A stretch of DNA of 64,000 nt from Actinomadura rupiterrae (GTDB lineage Bacteria > Actinomycetota > Actinomycetes > Streptosporangiales > Streptosporangiaceae). The DNA is taken from contig NZ_JAMZEA010000001.1 in NCBI RefSeq assembly GCF_024172125.1, positions 186,001 to 250,000 on the forward strand. Direction: 5' to 3'. A model generated the notes under the pieces. That model did not search any database. It was not told where the DNA came from and was given only the letters and a program-made list of their open reading frames with translations. The first letter of the stretch is position 1. Each line of letters begins with the position of its first letter. Shown here one piece after another: positions 43,485 through 51,981 of the stretch. The position numbers were made by a program, and so were the translations under genes.

Positions 43485-43506
43485 CATACCCCTCATAGCC
43501 CTTTGC
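43485..43506 (-). promoter_or_regulatory. CCCTCATAG-containing element upstream of the aminotransferase
   Basis: CATACCCCTCATAGCCCTTTGC lies about 50 bp before the aminotransferase start. On the transcribed strand it reads GGCTATGAGGGGTATG, a partial CTAT/ATAG dyad. A near copy occurs at 60584-60606. Confidence 0.45.
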
Positions 43507-43509
43507 TTA

Positions 43510-44538
43510 TTGCCCCACCTCGCACCGGGGTTGTGCAATGACCGCACACTGGGAGATCTCCCGCCGTTCACCGCCCGTTCGATTCCCCTTCCGGAGGCCG
43601 CCACGGATCCCGCGCTGCTCGTCGCCGCGGCGCTGTTCTGCCTGGTCACCGGCGCGAACGACGGCGGCGCGCTGCTCGCCTCGGGTCTGAAACTCCCGGC
43701 GCCCCGCACCGGTCCCGCATTGGTGCTGCTGTGCGCGTCACTGATCGCCGTTCCGCTGCTTGTTGGGACTTCCGTCGCCGCGACGTTCACCGAACACCTC
43801 GTTGATTTCGCGCCGAACTCGTCCGCTCATTCGGCCGTTCTGGTCGGGGTGGTCACGGCATTGGCGGTGACTTCGGCGCTCACTCAGGCGGGCCGTCCGA
43901 CGAGCCTGACGCTGGCGACGGTCGGCGGGTTGACGGGCGCCGGGCTCGGCGCCGGCCTGCCCGTTTCGTTTGGACGGGTCGGTACCGTTCTATCGCTCGG
44001 AATGGCCGCGCCGCTGGTCGGAGGGGTGCTGGCGCTGGGGGTGGTGCGCCTTTTGCGGCGGCTGCCGACCGGCGGGCCGCTCGTGCGCGCGCACATGGCG
44101 GGTTTCGCCGTCCAGTGCGCGGCCTATGCGGCGAACGACGGGCAGAAGATGTTCGCAGTGCTGGCCTTGGGGTTGGGAACGTCCGCGGCTCGGCTCCCCG
44201 TTTGGAGCTTCGCGCTCGCCACCGCCCTGTTCGCTTTGGGCGCGCTGTACGGGCTGCCGCGCGCCGGACGGACGCTCGGCGGGCAGCTCGTCGCGGTCCG
44301 TCCGGTGCAGGCGGTGGCGTCGGAGGTGTCCGGTTCGTTCGCCGTGCTGGGCAGCGCGGCGCTCGGCGTCCCGGTGAGCATGACGCAGTCGGTCGCGGGC
44401 GGCCTGGTCGGCGCGGGCGTCGCGTCCGGGGCGGGCCGCGTCCGCTGGCAGGCCGCGGCCCGGCTCGCCGCCGCCTGGCTCCTCACCCTCCCCGCGAGCG
44501 TCGCCCTCGCCGCCGCCGGAGGAGCCCTGCTGAGATGA
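43510..44538 (+). CDS. PiT-family inorganic phosphate transporter
   Basis: The protein has up to 342 residues and about ten membrane segments. The two PiT signature repeats are visible: LVTGANDGGALLASG near the N terminus and AYAANDGQKMFAVLALG in the second half. It likely mediates cation-coupled phosphate uptake. The start is uncertain: TTG 43510 and TTG 43531 are in frame but neither has a good ribosome binding site, and the ATG at 43538 is out of frame. The DUF47 gene follows by a few bases, the usual PiT partner order. Confidence 0.85.
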   Translation: MPHLAPGLCNDRTLGDLPPFTARSIPLPEAATDPALLVAAALFCLVTGANDGGALLASGLKLPAPRTGPALVLLCASLIAVPLLVGTSVAATFTEHLVDFAPNSSAHSAVLVGVVTALAVTSALTQAGRPTSLTLATVGGLTGAGLGAGLPVSFGRVGTVLSLGMAAPLVGGVLALGVVRLLRRLPTGGPLVRAHMAGFAVQCAAYAANDGQKMFAVLALGLGTSAARLPVWSFALATALFALGALYGLPRAGRTLGGQLVAVRPVQAVASEVSGSFAVLGSAALGVPVSMTQSVAGGLVGAGVASGAGRVRWQAAARLAAAWLLTLPASVALAAAGGALLR

Positions 44539-44545
44539 GGAAGTG

Positions 44546-45181
44546 ATGCGGATGCGGCGCCTGTTCGGCCTGGTCAGCGGACGGATGGACACCGGCCTCC
44601 AGGACGCGCTGCGCGGCCAGCTGCGCGCCACCACCGACGGCGCCCGGGTCGCCGCCGCCATGGTGGACGGCTCGGTCTCGCGCGCCGAGGCCCGCGCCCG
44701 GATGCGCCGGATCGAGCACCGCGGCGACACCTGCCGCGCGGACTTCGTGGCCCGCCTGTCGTCCGCGCTCGTCACCCCGATCGACCGCGAGGACCTGTTC
44801 CGCCTGTCCCGCTCCATCGACGACGTCCTCGACACGCTGCGCGACTTCGTCCGCGAGTCGCACCTGTACCGGGTCCCGGAGCAGCGGCGGCTGGGCCCCA
44901 TGCTGGAACGCGTCCTCGCCGGCGTCACCGCTCTGGACGCCGCCACCCGCGACCTGGTCGAAGAACCCCCGCGCGCAGCCCGCTCCGCCCTGGAGGCCCG
45001 CAAAGCCGGCGGAGCCCTCCGCCGGCTCTACCAGTACGAGATCGCACGCGTCCTCGACGGCGCGATGACCACCGACACCATGAAGGAACGCGAACTCGTC
45101 CGCCGCCTCGAACTCGTAGGCCAGCACATCTGCGACTCAGCCGACGCCATCATGGACGGCACCATGAAACGCTGGCACTAA
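44546..45181 (+). CDS. DUF47 (PhoU-like) phosphate transport partner
   Basis: The protein has about 211 residues, all helical. RARMRRIEHRGDTCRADFVA and EDLFRLSRSIDDVLDTLRDF supply the E-x-x-x-D metal motifs of the DUF47/PhoU fold. It lies 7 bp after the PiT gene and is expected to regulate that transporter. ATG 44546 and GTG 44543 both follow GAGGA; I list the ATG. Confidence 0.85.
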   Translation: MRMRRLFGLVSGRMDTGLQDALRGQLRATTDGARVAAAMVDGSVSRAEARARMRRIEHRGDTCRADFVARLSSALVTPIDREDLFRLSRSIDDVLDTLRDFVRESHLYRVPEQRRLGPMLERVLAGVTALDAATRDLVEEPPRAARSALEARKAGGALRRLYQYEIARVLDGAMTTDTMKERELVRRLELVGQHICDSADAIMDGTMKRWH

Positions 45182-45235
45182 CCCCCCAGGACCCCGCCCT
45201 GGCACTAACCCCCAGGACCCCGCCCTGGCATCAGC
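45172..45235. repeat. 27-bp tandem duplication of the DUF47 gene end
   Basis: CTGGCACTAAC is present at the gene end (45172) and repeated at 45199, with a third, diverged copy at 45225. The unit includes the last Trp-His codons and the TAA stop. Confidence 0.75.
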
Positions 45236-45359
45236 CCACCGAGGCAACCGAAGCAGACACCGACACGGCGCATCGAAGCCCACGAGCACCAACACGGACA
45301 GCGGACGCCGGACGCCTTGAAACAGACTGAGCGCATTGTTGTGAGATTTGGGGTGGACG

Positions 45360-45827
45360 ATGGCTGAGCGGTACGAGCCCGAGGAGTGGTCGGCGCGTCC
45401 GGCCGTCCGCGTCATCTGCGTGGACGGCGCGGGCCGCGTCCTGCTGATGAACTGGCACGACCCGCACAACGCCCGCGTGTTCTGGGAGCCGCCGGGCGGC
45501 GGCGTGGACCCGGGCGAGTCCGACATCGAGGCCGCGCGGCGCGAGCTGCACGAGGAGACGGGCCTGCCCGGTTCGTCCGTCCAGGACGGGTCCGTACCCG
45601 TCCAACGGGACTTCGTCTGGCTCGGCACGCGCTACGTCAAGACCGAGCCGTTCTTCCTCGCCCGCTTCGAGGACACCCCGGACGTCGGCCCGACCGCCTT
45701 CACCCCCGAAGAGGACGACACCTTCCTCGGCATGGCCTGGCTCTCCCCCACCGAGATCGACGCCCTGGACGCCGTCGAACCACCCCACCTCCTCCAGGCC
45801 ATCGCCCCGCTCCTCAACTCCCGCTAG
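45360..45827 (+). CDS. Nudix hydrolase
   Basis: The 155-residue protein carries a full Nudix box, with G-x5-E-x7-REUxEExGU satisfied by GGGVDPGESDIEAARRELHE followed by ETGL. ATG 45360 has GGGGTGGA upstream. It hydrolyses a nucleoside diphosphate linked to another moiety, but the substrate is not predictable. It stands alone, convergent with the TetR gene. Confidence 0.9.
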   Translation: MAERYEPEEWSARPAVRVICVDGAGRVLLMNWHDPHNARVFWEPPGGGVDPGESDIEAARRELHEETGLPGSSVQDGSVPVQRDFVWLGTRYVKTEPFFLARFEDTPDVGPTAFTPEEDDTFLGMAWLSPTEIDALDAVEPPHLLQAIAPLLNSR

Positions 45828-45839
45828 CCGCTCAACCGC

Positions 45840-46850
45840 CTACCCCAGAACCCGAAAGGCCAGCTCAGCAAGGTTCTCGCGGATCTCGTCCGTCGTGTGA
45901 CCATCAGCCCGCAACCGCACGAACAACTCCGAAGCAAGCGGCGCCAACAACAAGTCCGCCAACACATCCGGATCCCCCGCCCCACCCCGAACACCCCCCG
46001 CACGCCGCGCCCGAGCCGTCCCGTCAACGCCTCCAGAAGCCTCAACCCGCCCAAGGCCCTCAGCGCGATCCGAGGCTTCTGCGCGAGCAGAACTCCCAGC
46101 CCGAGCGATCGCCTCGGCGGAAGCAGGAGCTTGTGCAGACGCCGAACTGCCGGCGTCAGCGCGCCCGTCGCCTCGTCCGCGCACCTCAGCACCCGCGGAC
46201 GTTCCCGCAGAAGCGGCCGCCTCAGCGCGCGCGAGACCCTCGGCGCGACCGGAGGACTCGGCGCGACCGGAGGACTCGCCGCGACCGGAGGACTCGCCGC
46301 GACCGGAGGACTCGCCGCGACCGGAAGTCTCGCCGCGGGTGGGGGCTTTGGCTGGCGCGGGGCCATCAGGGTTGGCGTGGTGTTCGGTCCGGACAGCGGC
46401 ATTTGTCTGGGTGGCTTGGATGATCAGGGATCGGACGTGGGCGCGCCAGAAGCCGTAGGCGCCGGTCTCGAAGCGGCGCGGGCCGGTTTCGGCGCCGAGG
46501 ACCAGCGACGTGTGCGTGTCCAGAAGGTCGACCATGGCGGCGTAGAAGGCGGCGAGGCGTTCGGCGGGAGGCGCGCCGGGGCCCAGCGGCGGGTCGCCGC
46601 GGAGGAGCCGCTCCTGTAGGGCGCGTTCGTGCTCGTCGAGGAGGGCGCGCGCGATGGACGCGACGTCCGGGAAGCGGCGGTAGAGGGTGCCCCGGCCCAC
46701 GCCGGCGGCCTTGGCGATGTCGTCCATGGTGACCGCGCGCGGGTCGCGGGCGGCGAACAGGTCGGCGGCGGCCGTGAGGACCCGCACCCGGTTACGGGCG
46801 GCGTCCGCCCGCTCGCGGGGACGTTCCGGCTGGTCGACGAGCAGGTTCAT
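45840..46850 (-). CDS. TetR-family repressor with large repeat-derived insertion
   Basis: The 336-residue protein begins with a normal TetR DNA-binding domain (VTMDDIAKAAGVGRGTLYRR) and ligand domain to about residue 150. Residues about 151-291 are an Arg/Gly/Glu/Ser/Ala tract including six GRGESS-type blocks encoded by an 18-bp DNA repeat (about 46243-46335). The C-terminal helix pair (DPDVLADLLLAPLASELFVR) then resumes, as in a normal protein of about 195 residues. It is divergent from azoR and lies beside twin operators, so it likely represses azoR-SMR and itself. Confidence 0.85.
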   Translation of the reverse strand: MNLLVDQPERPRERADAARNRVRVLTAAADLFAARDPRAVTMDDIAKAAGVGRGTLYRRFPDVASIARALLDEHERALQERLLRGDPPLGPGAPPAERLAAFYAAMVDLLDTHTSLVLGAETGPRRFETGAYGFWRAHVRSLIIQATQTNAAVRTEHHANPDGPAPAKAPTRGETSGRGESSGRGESSGRGESSGRAESSGRAEGLARAEAAASAGTSAGAEVRGRGDGRADAGSSASAQAPASAEAIARAGSSARAEASDRAEGLGRVEASGGVDGTARARRAGGVRGGAGDPDVLADLLLAPLASELFVRLRADGHTTDEIRENLAELAFRVLG

Positions 46851-46876
46851 GGCTGGACCCTAGCCCATCGCGGAAT

Positions 46877-46933
46877 AAGTGGACAAGCCGTCCGGTTATC
46901 GCCTAGCGTCTCAACCGGACAGAGCGTCCACTT
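46877..46933. promoter_or_regulatory. Twin TetR operators in the azoR divergent promoter
   Basis: Site A (46877-46897) is AAGTGGAC-n5-GTCCGGTT and site B (46913-46933) is AACCGGAC-n5-GTCCACTT. Each contains a GGAC-n5-GTCC dyad, and together the two sites form one larger inverted repeat around 46905. They sit between the divergent TetR and azoR starts. Confidence 0.75.
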
Positions 46934-46949
46934 AATCGAGGAGTCCTCC

Positions 46950-47597
46950 ATGACGTCGTTGCTGCACCTCACCGCCAGCGCCCGCCGCGACTCGTTCAGC
47001 CGCCGGGTCGGCGACGAGTTCGCCACCGCCTGGCGCGAGGCCCACCCGGACAAGCCGTACGTCCTGCGCGACCTGGCGGCCGAGCCCGTCCCGCACATCA
47101 CCGAGGCGTGGACCGAGCTGTGCGACTACGCGCTCGAACACCAGATCACCGACCCCGCGCGGCTGCGCGAGGCCGTCCGGACGCCCGCCCAGCGCGAGGC
47201 GTGGGCGATCCTCGAGCCACTGCTGGACGAGGTGCTCGCGGCGGACGTGATCCTCATCGCGACGCCGATGTACAACTACTCCGTCCCGTCCGCGCTCAAG
47301 GCGTGGCTCGACCAGGTGACGTTCCCGCGCATCTCGCTCGCGCCCCGCCGGTTCGTCGTGGCGTCCGCGCGGGGCGGCGCCTACGGCCCCGGGACGCCCC
47401 GGGAGCCGTTCGACTACCAGGAGCGCTACCTGCGCGACTTCTTCAAGGGCCACTTCAGCGTGGACGACACGGTCTTCGTCCACGCCGAACTGGTCAACGC
47501 CCGCCTCGACCCGGCGCTGGCCGGCCTGCGCGGCAAGCACGAGGAGTCGCTCGCCGCCGCCCTGCACACCGCCCGAACCCTCGCCAAGGAATACTGA
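46950..47597 (+). CDS. azoR: FMN-dependent NADH-azoreductase
   Basis: The 215-residue flavodoxin-like protein has LLHLTASARRDSFSRRV for the FMN phosphate, ATPMYNYSVPSALKAWLDQV and SARGGAYGPGTPREPFDYQE, all typical AzoR segments. It reduces quinones and azo compounds with NAD(P)H. ATG 46950 follows CGAGGAG. With the SMR transporter directly downstream and a divergent TetR, it forms a small xenobiotic or electrophile response unit. Confidence 0.9.
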   Translation: MTSLLHLTASARRDSFSRRVGDEFATAWREAHPDKPYVLRDLAAEPVPHITEAWTELCDYALEHQITDPARLREAVRTPAQREAWAILEPLLDEVLAADVILIATPMYNYSVPSALKAWLDQVTFPRISLAPRRFVVASARGGAYGPGTPREPFDYQERYLRDFFKGHFSVDDTVFVHAELVNARLDPALAGLRGKHEESLAAALHTARTLAKEY

Positions 47598-47598
47598 C

Positions 47599-47919
47599 GT
47601 GAACTGGCTGTTCCTCGGCCTCGCCGGGCTGGTGGAGATCGCGTTCTCGCAGAGCATCCGCCCGACGGAGAACTTCACCCGCCCGCTGCCCACCCTGCTC
47701 TGCTTCCTGCTGGGTGCGGCGTCGATCTTCCTACTGTCACTGGCCATGCGCGGCCTACCGGTCGGCACCGCCTACGCCGTCTTCACCGGCATAGGCGCGG
47801 TCGGCGCCATCGCGCTAGGCATCACCGTCCAACGCGACCCACTCTCCGCCGGCCGCCTAGCCGCCCTAGCCCTGATCATCGGCGGCGTCGTCCTAGCCCG
47901 CATCACCAACCCCGACTAA
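47599..47919 (+). CDS. Small multidrug resistance (SMR) transporter
   Basis: The 106-residue protein has four membrane segments. The conserved Glu is in GLAGLVEIAFSQSI and the AYAVFTGIGAVGAI segment is the SMR signature. SMR proteins export cationic compounds, guanidinium or quaternary amines with protons. GTG 47599 lies 1 bp after the azoR stop, so the two are co-translated. Many actinobacterial SMRs work as pairs; no second subunit is present here. Confidence 0.9.
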   Translation: MNWLFLGLAGLVEIAFSQSIRPTENFTRPLPTLLCFLLGAASIFLLSLAMRGLPVGTAYAVFTGIGAVGAIALGITVQRDPLSAGRLAALALIIGGVVLARITNPD

Positions 47920-47925
47920 CCACCC

Positions 47926-47977
47926 CACCCCAGCCGCCCAGCCCTCGCCGTGGGGCGGTGGGGCTGGCCGCGGGGTG
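47926..47977. terminator. GC-rich hairpin between convergent SMR and SDR genes
   Basis: CACCCC and CCAGCCC on the left arm pair with GGGCTGG and GGGGTG on the right arm, with a small internal loop and a 16-nt apical loop. It is followed by TTT, fitting bidirectional termination. Confidence 0.5.
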
Positions 47978-47990
47978 TTTGGGGGGTGGG

Positions 47991-48773
47991 TCAGGTGGTT
48001 TTGACTATGCCGCCGTCGATGAGGTGGTCGGAGCCGGTGATGCTGGTGGCGATGTCCGAGAGGAGGAAGGTGATGAGGGCGGCCACTTCCTCGGGCTCGG
48101 TGATGCGGCCGGTGGTCATGCCGAGGGTCGCGGGGACCTGGGCGAGGAAGTCGGCGTGCGGGACGTCGAAGGACTCGGCCAGCCGGGCGCCGAAGCCGTC
48201 CGGGTCCTCCCAGATCGCGGTGCGGACGGGGCCGGGCGAGACGGTGTTCACGCGGACGCCCTGCGGGCCGAACTCCTCGGCCAGGACCTTGGTGAGCGCG
48301 GTGAGGCCCGCCTTCGCGACGGTGTAGCCGACCGGGCCGGTGGCGGGCAGTCGGGCGCCGATGGACGAGACGTTGACGACCGAGCCGCGCCGCTCCAGCA
48401 CGGACGGCATGAGCGCGCGGGTCACCCGGACGGCGCTGAGCAGGGTGATGTCGAGGTTGGCCTGCCACTCCTCCTCGGACACGTCGAGGAAGCCGTGCAC
48501 CTCGACGCCGTCGCCGGCGCCGACGTTGTTGACGAGCAGGTCGACCCCGCCGAGTTCGGCGGTGGCGCGGTCGGCGAGGTCGCGGGCGCCCGCGTCCGTG
48601 GAGAGGTCGACGGCGATGGTGACCGCGCCAGTCTCCTTCAGCTCGGGAGTGATCGTCCGGGCGGCGCCGGCGACGGTGACGCCCTCGGCCACCAGCGCGC
48701 GGACGGTCGCGAGGCCGATGCCGCGGCTGGCCCCGGTGACGACGGCGGTCTTGCCGGAAAGTGCGAGATCCAT
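47991..48773 (-). CDS. Short-chain dehydrogenase/reductase
   Basis: The 260-residue classical SDR has TGASRGIG, the NNVG motif in VDLLVNNVGAG, a catalytic Ser in VNVSSIG and the Y-x-x-x-K pair in GYTVAKAG. The C-terminal SGSDHLIDGGI-like end is normal. Upstream the dyad ACCTGGAGGT (48792-48801) could bind a regulator. The neighbouring TetR gene (48931-49503) is on the same strand 158 bp upstream. Substrate unknown. Confidence 0.87.
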   Translation of the reverse strand: MDLALSGKTAVVTGASRGIGLATVRALVAEGVTVAGAARTITPELKETGAVTIAVDLSTDAGARDLADRATAELGGVDLLVNNVGAGDGVEVHGFLDVSEEEWQANLDITLLSAVRVTRALMPSVLERRGSVVNVSSIGARLPATGPVGYTVAKAGLTALTKVLAEEFGPQGVRVNTVSPGPVRTAIWEDPDGFGARLAESFDVPHADFLAQVPATLGMTTGRITEPEEVAALITFLLSDIATSITGSDHLIDGGIVKTT

Positions 48774-48930
48774 GAGTGGAACCCTTTCTTGACCTGGAGG
48801 TACAAAATTTGCGTATAAGAGGGGCCGACGCTGCCAGACGCCGGCCTCGTACTGCCGTTAGGTTGTGCTACCGCTCATCTCGCGGCACCGCCTACCCGGC
48901 GATGCCGTTCTCTTCACGGCGCGCCCTTGG

Positions 48931-49503
48931 TCATAGGGAGTCGATCAGGCCGTCGACCACCTGGTTCATCCGGTCGGGACCCTTGCCTGCGCGGGCGAGG
49001 ACCTGCAAACCGAGCACGGTGCTCAGGATCATGTAGCTGAGGGCTTCGGGGTCGCGGCCCGGGTCGATCTCCCCGGAGCGCTGCCCTTCTTCGATGGCGG
49101 CGCGGAACGCCGACTGGGTGCGTCCGAACTGGCGGCGGACCTGCTCGCCGAGAGCCGGATCCTCGTTGCCCAGTTCGGTCGCCGTGTTCACCACCATGCA
49201 GCCGCGCGGGTCGGCCACGTTCGCCGCGACGATGAACTCCAGAGCGGTGCGCAGCCGCTCCTTCACCGCGCCGGGACGGTCGAGGAGGTCGATCAGCCCG
49301 GCGGCCTGGTCGTCGCGGTAGCGCTCCAGCGCCTTCTCGAACAGGGCGTGCTTGCTGCCGAACGCGTGGTACAGGCTGCCCTTGCCGATGCCGAGCGCGA
49401 CGACGAGGTCGTTCGGCGTCGTCGCTCCGTACCCCTTGCTCCAGAAGACGTCCATCGCCTGCCCGACGGCGACGTCCGGATCGAACTTCTTCGGTCTCCC
49501 CAC
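48931..49503 (-). CDS. TetR-family transcriptional regulator
   Basis: The 190-residue protein from GTG 49503 has a TetR/AcrR helix-turn-helix (PDVAVGQAMDVFWSKGYGAT, LVVALGIGKGSLYHAFGSKH) and a C-terminal ligand domain with RGCMVVNTATELG, typical of the group with a conserved Cys-Met pair. It is divergent from the LLM oxidoreductase across a 75-bp gap that contains CAGGA-ATG-TCCTG (49543-49555), a likely operator. Frames extending further upstream start in the operator region and are less likely. Confidence 0.85.
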   Translation of the reverse strand: MGRPKKFDPDVAVGQAMDVFWSKGYGATTPNDLVVALGIGKGSLYHAFGSKHALFEKALERYRDDQAAGLIDLLDRPGAVKERLRTALEFIVAANVADPRGCMVVNTATELGNEDPALGEQVRRQFGRTQSAFRAAIEEGQRSGEIDPGRDPEALSYMILSTVLGLQVLARAGKGPDRMNQVVDGLIDSL

Positions 49504-49578
49504 GCTCTCGACCCAACCATTTCTGGACCCCGAAGTCAAATACAGGAATGTCCTGGGCATGTCGGCGTTGTGCTGGAC

Positions 49579-50595
49579 GTGAGTGATCCACTGCGCGGCA
49601 TCGGCTGGTCGGTCCTGGACCGTTCCCGGACACGCGAGGGCGAGGAGCCGTCCAGGGCGGTCCGGGACACCGTCGCGTTCGCCCAGCAGGCCGAGGAGCT
49701 GGGCTTTCATCGGTTCTGGGTGGCCGAGCACCATGGCGTCCCGGGCGTGGCCGGGTCCGCGCCGACCGTCCTTGCGGCGGCGGTCGCGGCGGCGACCTCG
49801 CGCGTGCGCGTGGGGACGGGCGGTGTGATGCTCCCTAACCACCGTCCGCTCATAGTCGCCGAGCAGTTCGGTGTGCTCGCGTCCCTCTACCCCGACCGCA
49901 TCGACATGGGCCTAGGACGCTCTGTCGGTTTCACGGGCGGCGTCCGGCGCGCGCTGGGCCACGACCGCGAGGACGCTGCCGACTTCCCCGCGCAGGTGCA
50001 CGAGCTGCTCGGCTATTTCAGCGGGGAGCAGGACGTCCATCCAGGCGTGCACGCGTTCCCCGCCGAAGGACTACGGGTGCCCGCGTTCGTCCTGGCCACC
50101 GGGCAAGGCGCGGACCTCGCCGCACAGCTCGGCCTGCCGCTCGTCATCGCGCCCGCACGAGGCGAGGACGCCATGGTCGCCGCGATCGAGCGATACCGCG
50201 ACGCGTTCCGTCCCTCCGTACAGGAGGACGAGCCGTACGTCATCGTGTCCGGGACTGTCGCCATAGCCGACACCACGGAAGAGGCGCGGCGGATGCTCGT
50301 CCCAGAGGCGTGGGCGAACGCCTACTCGCGAACGCACGGCGAGTTCCCGCCACTCATTCCCGCCTCGCGCATCGAGTCACTGTCCATGACAGACCGGCAG
50401 CGCCGCATCTTCGACGATTCCATGCGCGGCCACGTGCACGGCACGGAGGAGCAGGTGGCGGACGAACTGAACCGTCTCCTCACGCGCACGCGCGCGGACG
50501 AGTTCCTCGTCCACACCAGCACCTACGACCGCGCCGCCCGCCTGGAATCCCACCAGCGCCTCGCCGCACTCGCAGGCCTCCGCACCACCCACTGA
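49579..50595 (+). CDS. LLM-class flavin-dependent oxidoreductase
   Basis: The protein has about 338 residues from GTG 49579; GTG 49570 is an alternative. It has the luciferase-like TIM barrel: WSVLDRSRTREGEEPSRA, FHRFWVAEHHGVPGVAGS, VRVGTGGVMLPNHRPL, FGVLASLYPDRIDMGLGRS and LVHTSTYD. It probably uses reduced flavin (FMN or F420) to oxygenate or reduce a small molecule. Neither start has a good ribosome binding site, and transcription might be leaderless. The divergent TetR is the likely regulator. Confidence 0.85.
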   Translation: MSDPLRGIGWSVLDRSRTREGEEPSRAVRDTVAFAQQAEELGFHRFWVAEHHGVPGVAGSAPTVLAAAVAAATSRVRVGTGGVMLPNHRPLIVAEQFGVLASLYPDRIDMGLGRSVGFTGGVRRALGHDREDAADFPAQVHELLGYFSGEQDVHPGVHAFPAEGLRVPAFVLATGQGADLAAQLGLPLVIAPARGEDAMVAAIERYRDAFRPSVQEDEPYVIVSGTVAIADTTEEARRMLVPEAWANAYSRTHGEFPPLIPASRIESLSMTDRQRRIFDDSMRGHVHGTEEQVADELNRLLTRTRADEFLVHTSTYDRAARLESHQRLAALAGLRTTH

Positions 50596-50689
50596 ATAAG
50601 CCAAGACGACCAGCTGTCCGCGGCTGCGCACGCTCGCGCCACCCCTCGCCCCCGTCAGCGGCCGGACACGTCGCGCAACCGTCAACCGC

Positions 50690-50825
50690 TAGGCACGCCT
50701 GCGGACCTTCGCTCAGCGGTCAGGGCTGGGCAAGCTTGCGGGCCTTCTCGCAGCTGTCATCGGCCGGGCAAGCTTGCGAGCCTTCTCGCAGCTGTCAGCG
50801 GCTGGGCAGGCTTGCGGGCCTTCGG
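50690..50825. repeat. 38-bp tandem array that includes the MFS gene end
   Basis: CAAGCTTGCGGGCCTTC-like units start at about 50695, 50731, 50769 and 50807. The last copy is the 3' coding end and stop (50795) of the MFS gene, so the three downstream copies are duplications of that gene end. Confidence 0.8.
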
Positions 50826-51949
50826 CTCGCCTGCTGGGCGGCGAGGACGATCAGCGCCAACGAACCTGCGCCAATGGCGAGTGCTCGTGCGCCCGCGTGC
50901 GCGAGGACGACCGTCGAAAGCAGGGACGCGATAGCGGCGAGCGACCAGACAGCCGCGTCCACTGCGCCCTCTAGGCGAGCGCTCTCAGCAGAAGGCAGCC
51001 CGGTAGCGAGCAGGGCGCTGCCACCTACGAAGCACAGGTTCCAGCCGTACCCCAGTAGGAACAGCGCGAGCATGCGCGCGTCCGGAAGGATTCCCGCGAT
51101 TCCGGTAGAGACGACGAGCACGACCAGCCCTCCGCGAGTGACCGGCCATGCGCCGAAGCGGTCGACGGCTCGTCCGGTGAGTGGCGACAGGGCGAACATG
51201 CCTAGCGTGTGCGCGGCGAGCGTCTCCCCTACCGCGCCCAGGCCGTCACCATGCATGTGCATGTCGAGCGGCGCGGCCGTCATCACGCCGAACATGACGA
51301 CCTGCGCCGTCACCATCACAGGAAGGGCCGTGCGCGCGGACGGGAGGGCGAACAGCGTCCGCAGCGGGACGCTCGGGGCGGCGTCCTCCACGCCGAGGCG
51401 CCGACCGGTCATCGCAAGCCCGGCGATCACGGCCGTGACCGCCGCGAAGACGAACGGGCCGGCCAGCGCGGTCGTCCCGAACGCGCTTCCGAGCCGTCCG
51501 GACGGTCCGAGCAGCAGTGGCCCGCCGACCGCTCCGGCCGCCGCCGACCACACCACCAGCCCGATCGCAAACCCGCGCCGATCCTGTGGATACAGCTCCG
51601 CCGCCGCATAGCGCGACAGCTGCGCAGCGGCGTTCCCTAGACCGAGCAACAGCATCGCCAAGGTCAGCACAGGAACATTCCCCTGGACGGCCGCGACAGC
51701 GCCCAACGCACCGCTGAACGCCGCCACCGCATAGCCGGCCCCCAGCACCGTGCGCCGGTCGTAGCGCCGGAACAGCCGCGTCAGCAGGATCGCGCCCGCA
51801 CCCGTCCCGATCACGTCCGCCGTGGGCGGGACCGCTCCCCAGCCCGTCCCGAGGTGGTCCCCCGCGACCAGCGTGCTGGCCGTGCTCGCCACCGCCATCG
51901 TCGCGCTCATCAGCGCCACGCCCGCGCACAACCCGATCATCCGCGTCAT
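50795..51949 (-). CDS. MFS transporter
   Basis: The 384-residue protein has about twelve membrane segments. The loop between helices 2 and 3 reads RLFRRYDRRTVLGAG, a typical MFS motif, and GRAVDRFGAWPVTRGG is its counterpart in the second half. It is divergent from an Lrp/AsnC regulator, which suggests amino-acid or related export. ATG 51949 was chosen as the first in-frame ATG before helix 1. Confidence 0.85.
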   Translation of the reverse strand: MTRMIGLCAGVALMSATMAVASTASTLVAGDHLGTGWGAVPPTADVIGTGAGAILLTRLFRRYDRRTVLGAGYAVAAFSGALGAVAAVQGNVPVLTLAMLLLGLGNAAAQLSRYAAAELYPQDRRGFAIGLVVWSAAAGAVGGPLLLGPSGRLGSAFGTTALAGPFVFAAVTAVIAGLAMTGRRLGVEDAAPSVPLRTLFALPSARTALPVMVTAQVVMFGVMTAAPLDMHMHGDGLGAVGETLAAHTLGMFALSPLTGRAVDRFGAWPVTRGGLVVLVVSTGIAGILPDARMLALFLLGYGWNLCFVGGSALLATGLPSAESARLEGAVDAAVWSLAAIASLLSTVVLAHAGARALAIGAGSLALIVLAAQQASRRPASLPSR

Positions 51950-51981
51950 GCCCCAGAACGCTAGGAAAGCCGGGCCTTGCG

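Noticed and set aside
43538..43640. ATG 43538 as the PiT start
   Set aside because: That ATG is out of frame with the transporter and soon meets a stop; the transporter frame has only TTG candidates nearby.
49504..49842. Longer N terminus for the TetR protein at 48.9-49.5 kb
   Set aside because: The extension crosses the likely operator and the LLM gene on the opposite strand; the GTG at 49503 gives the normal TetR length.
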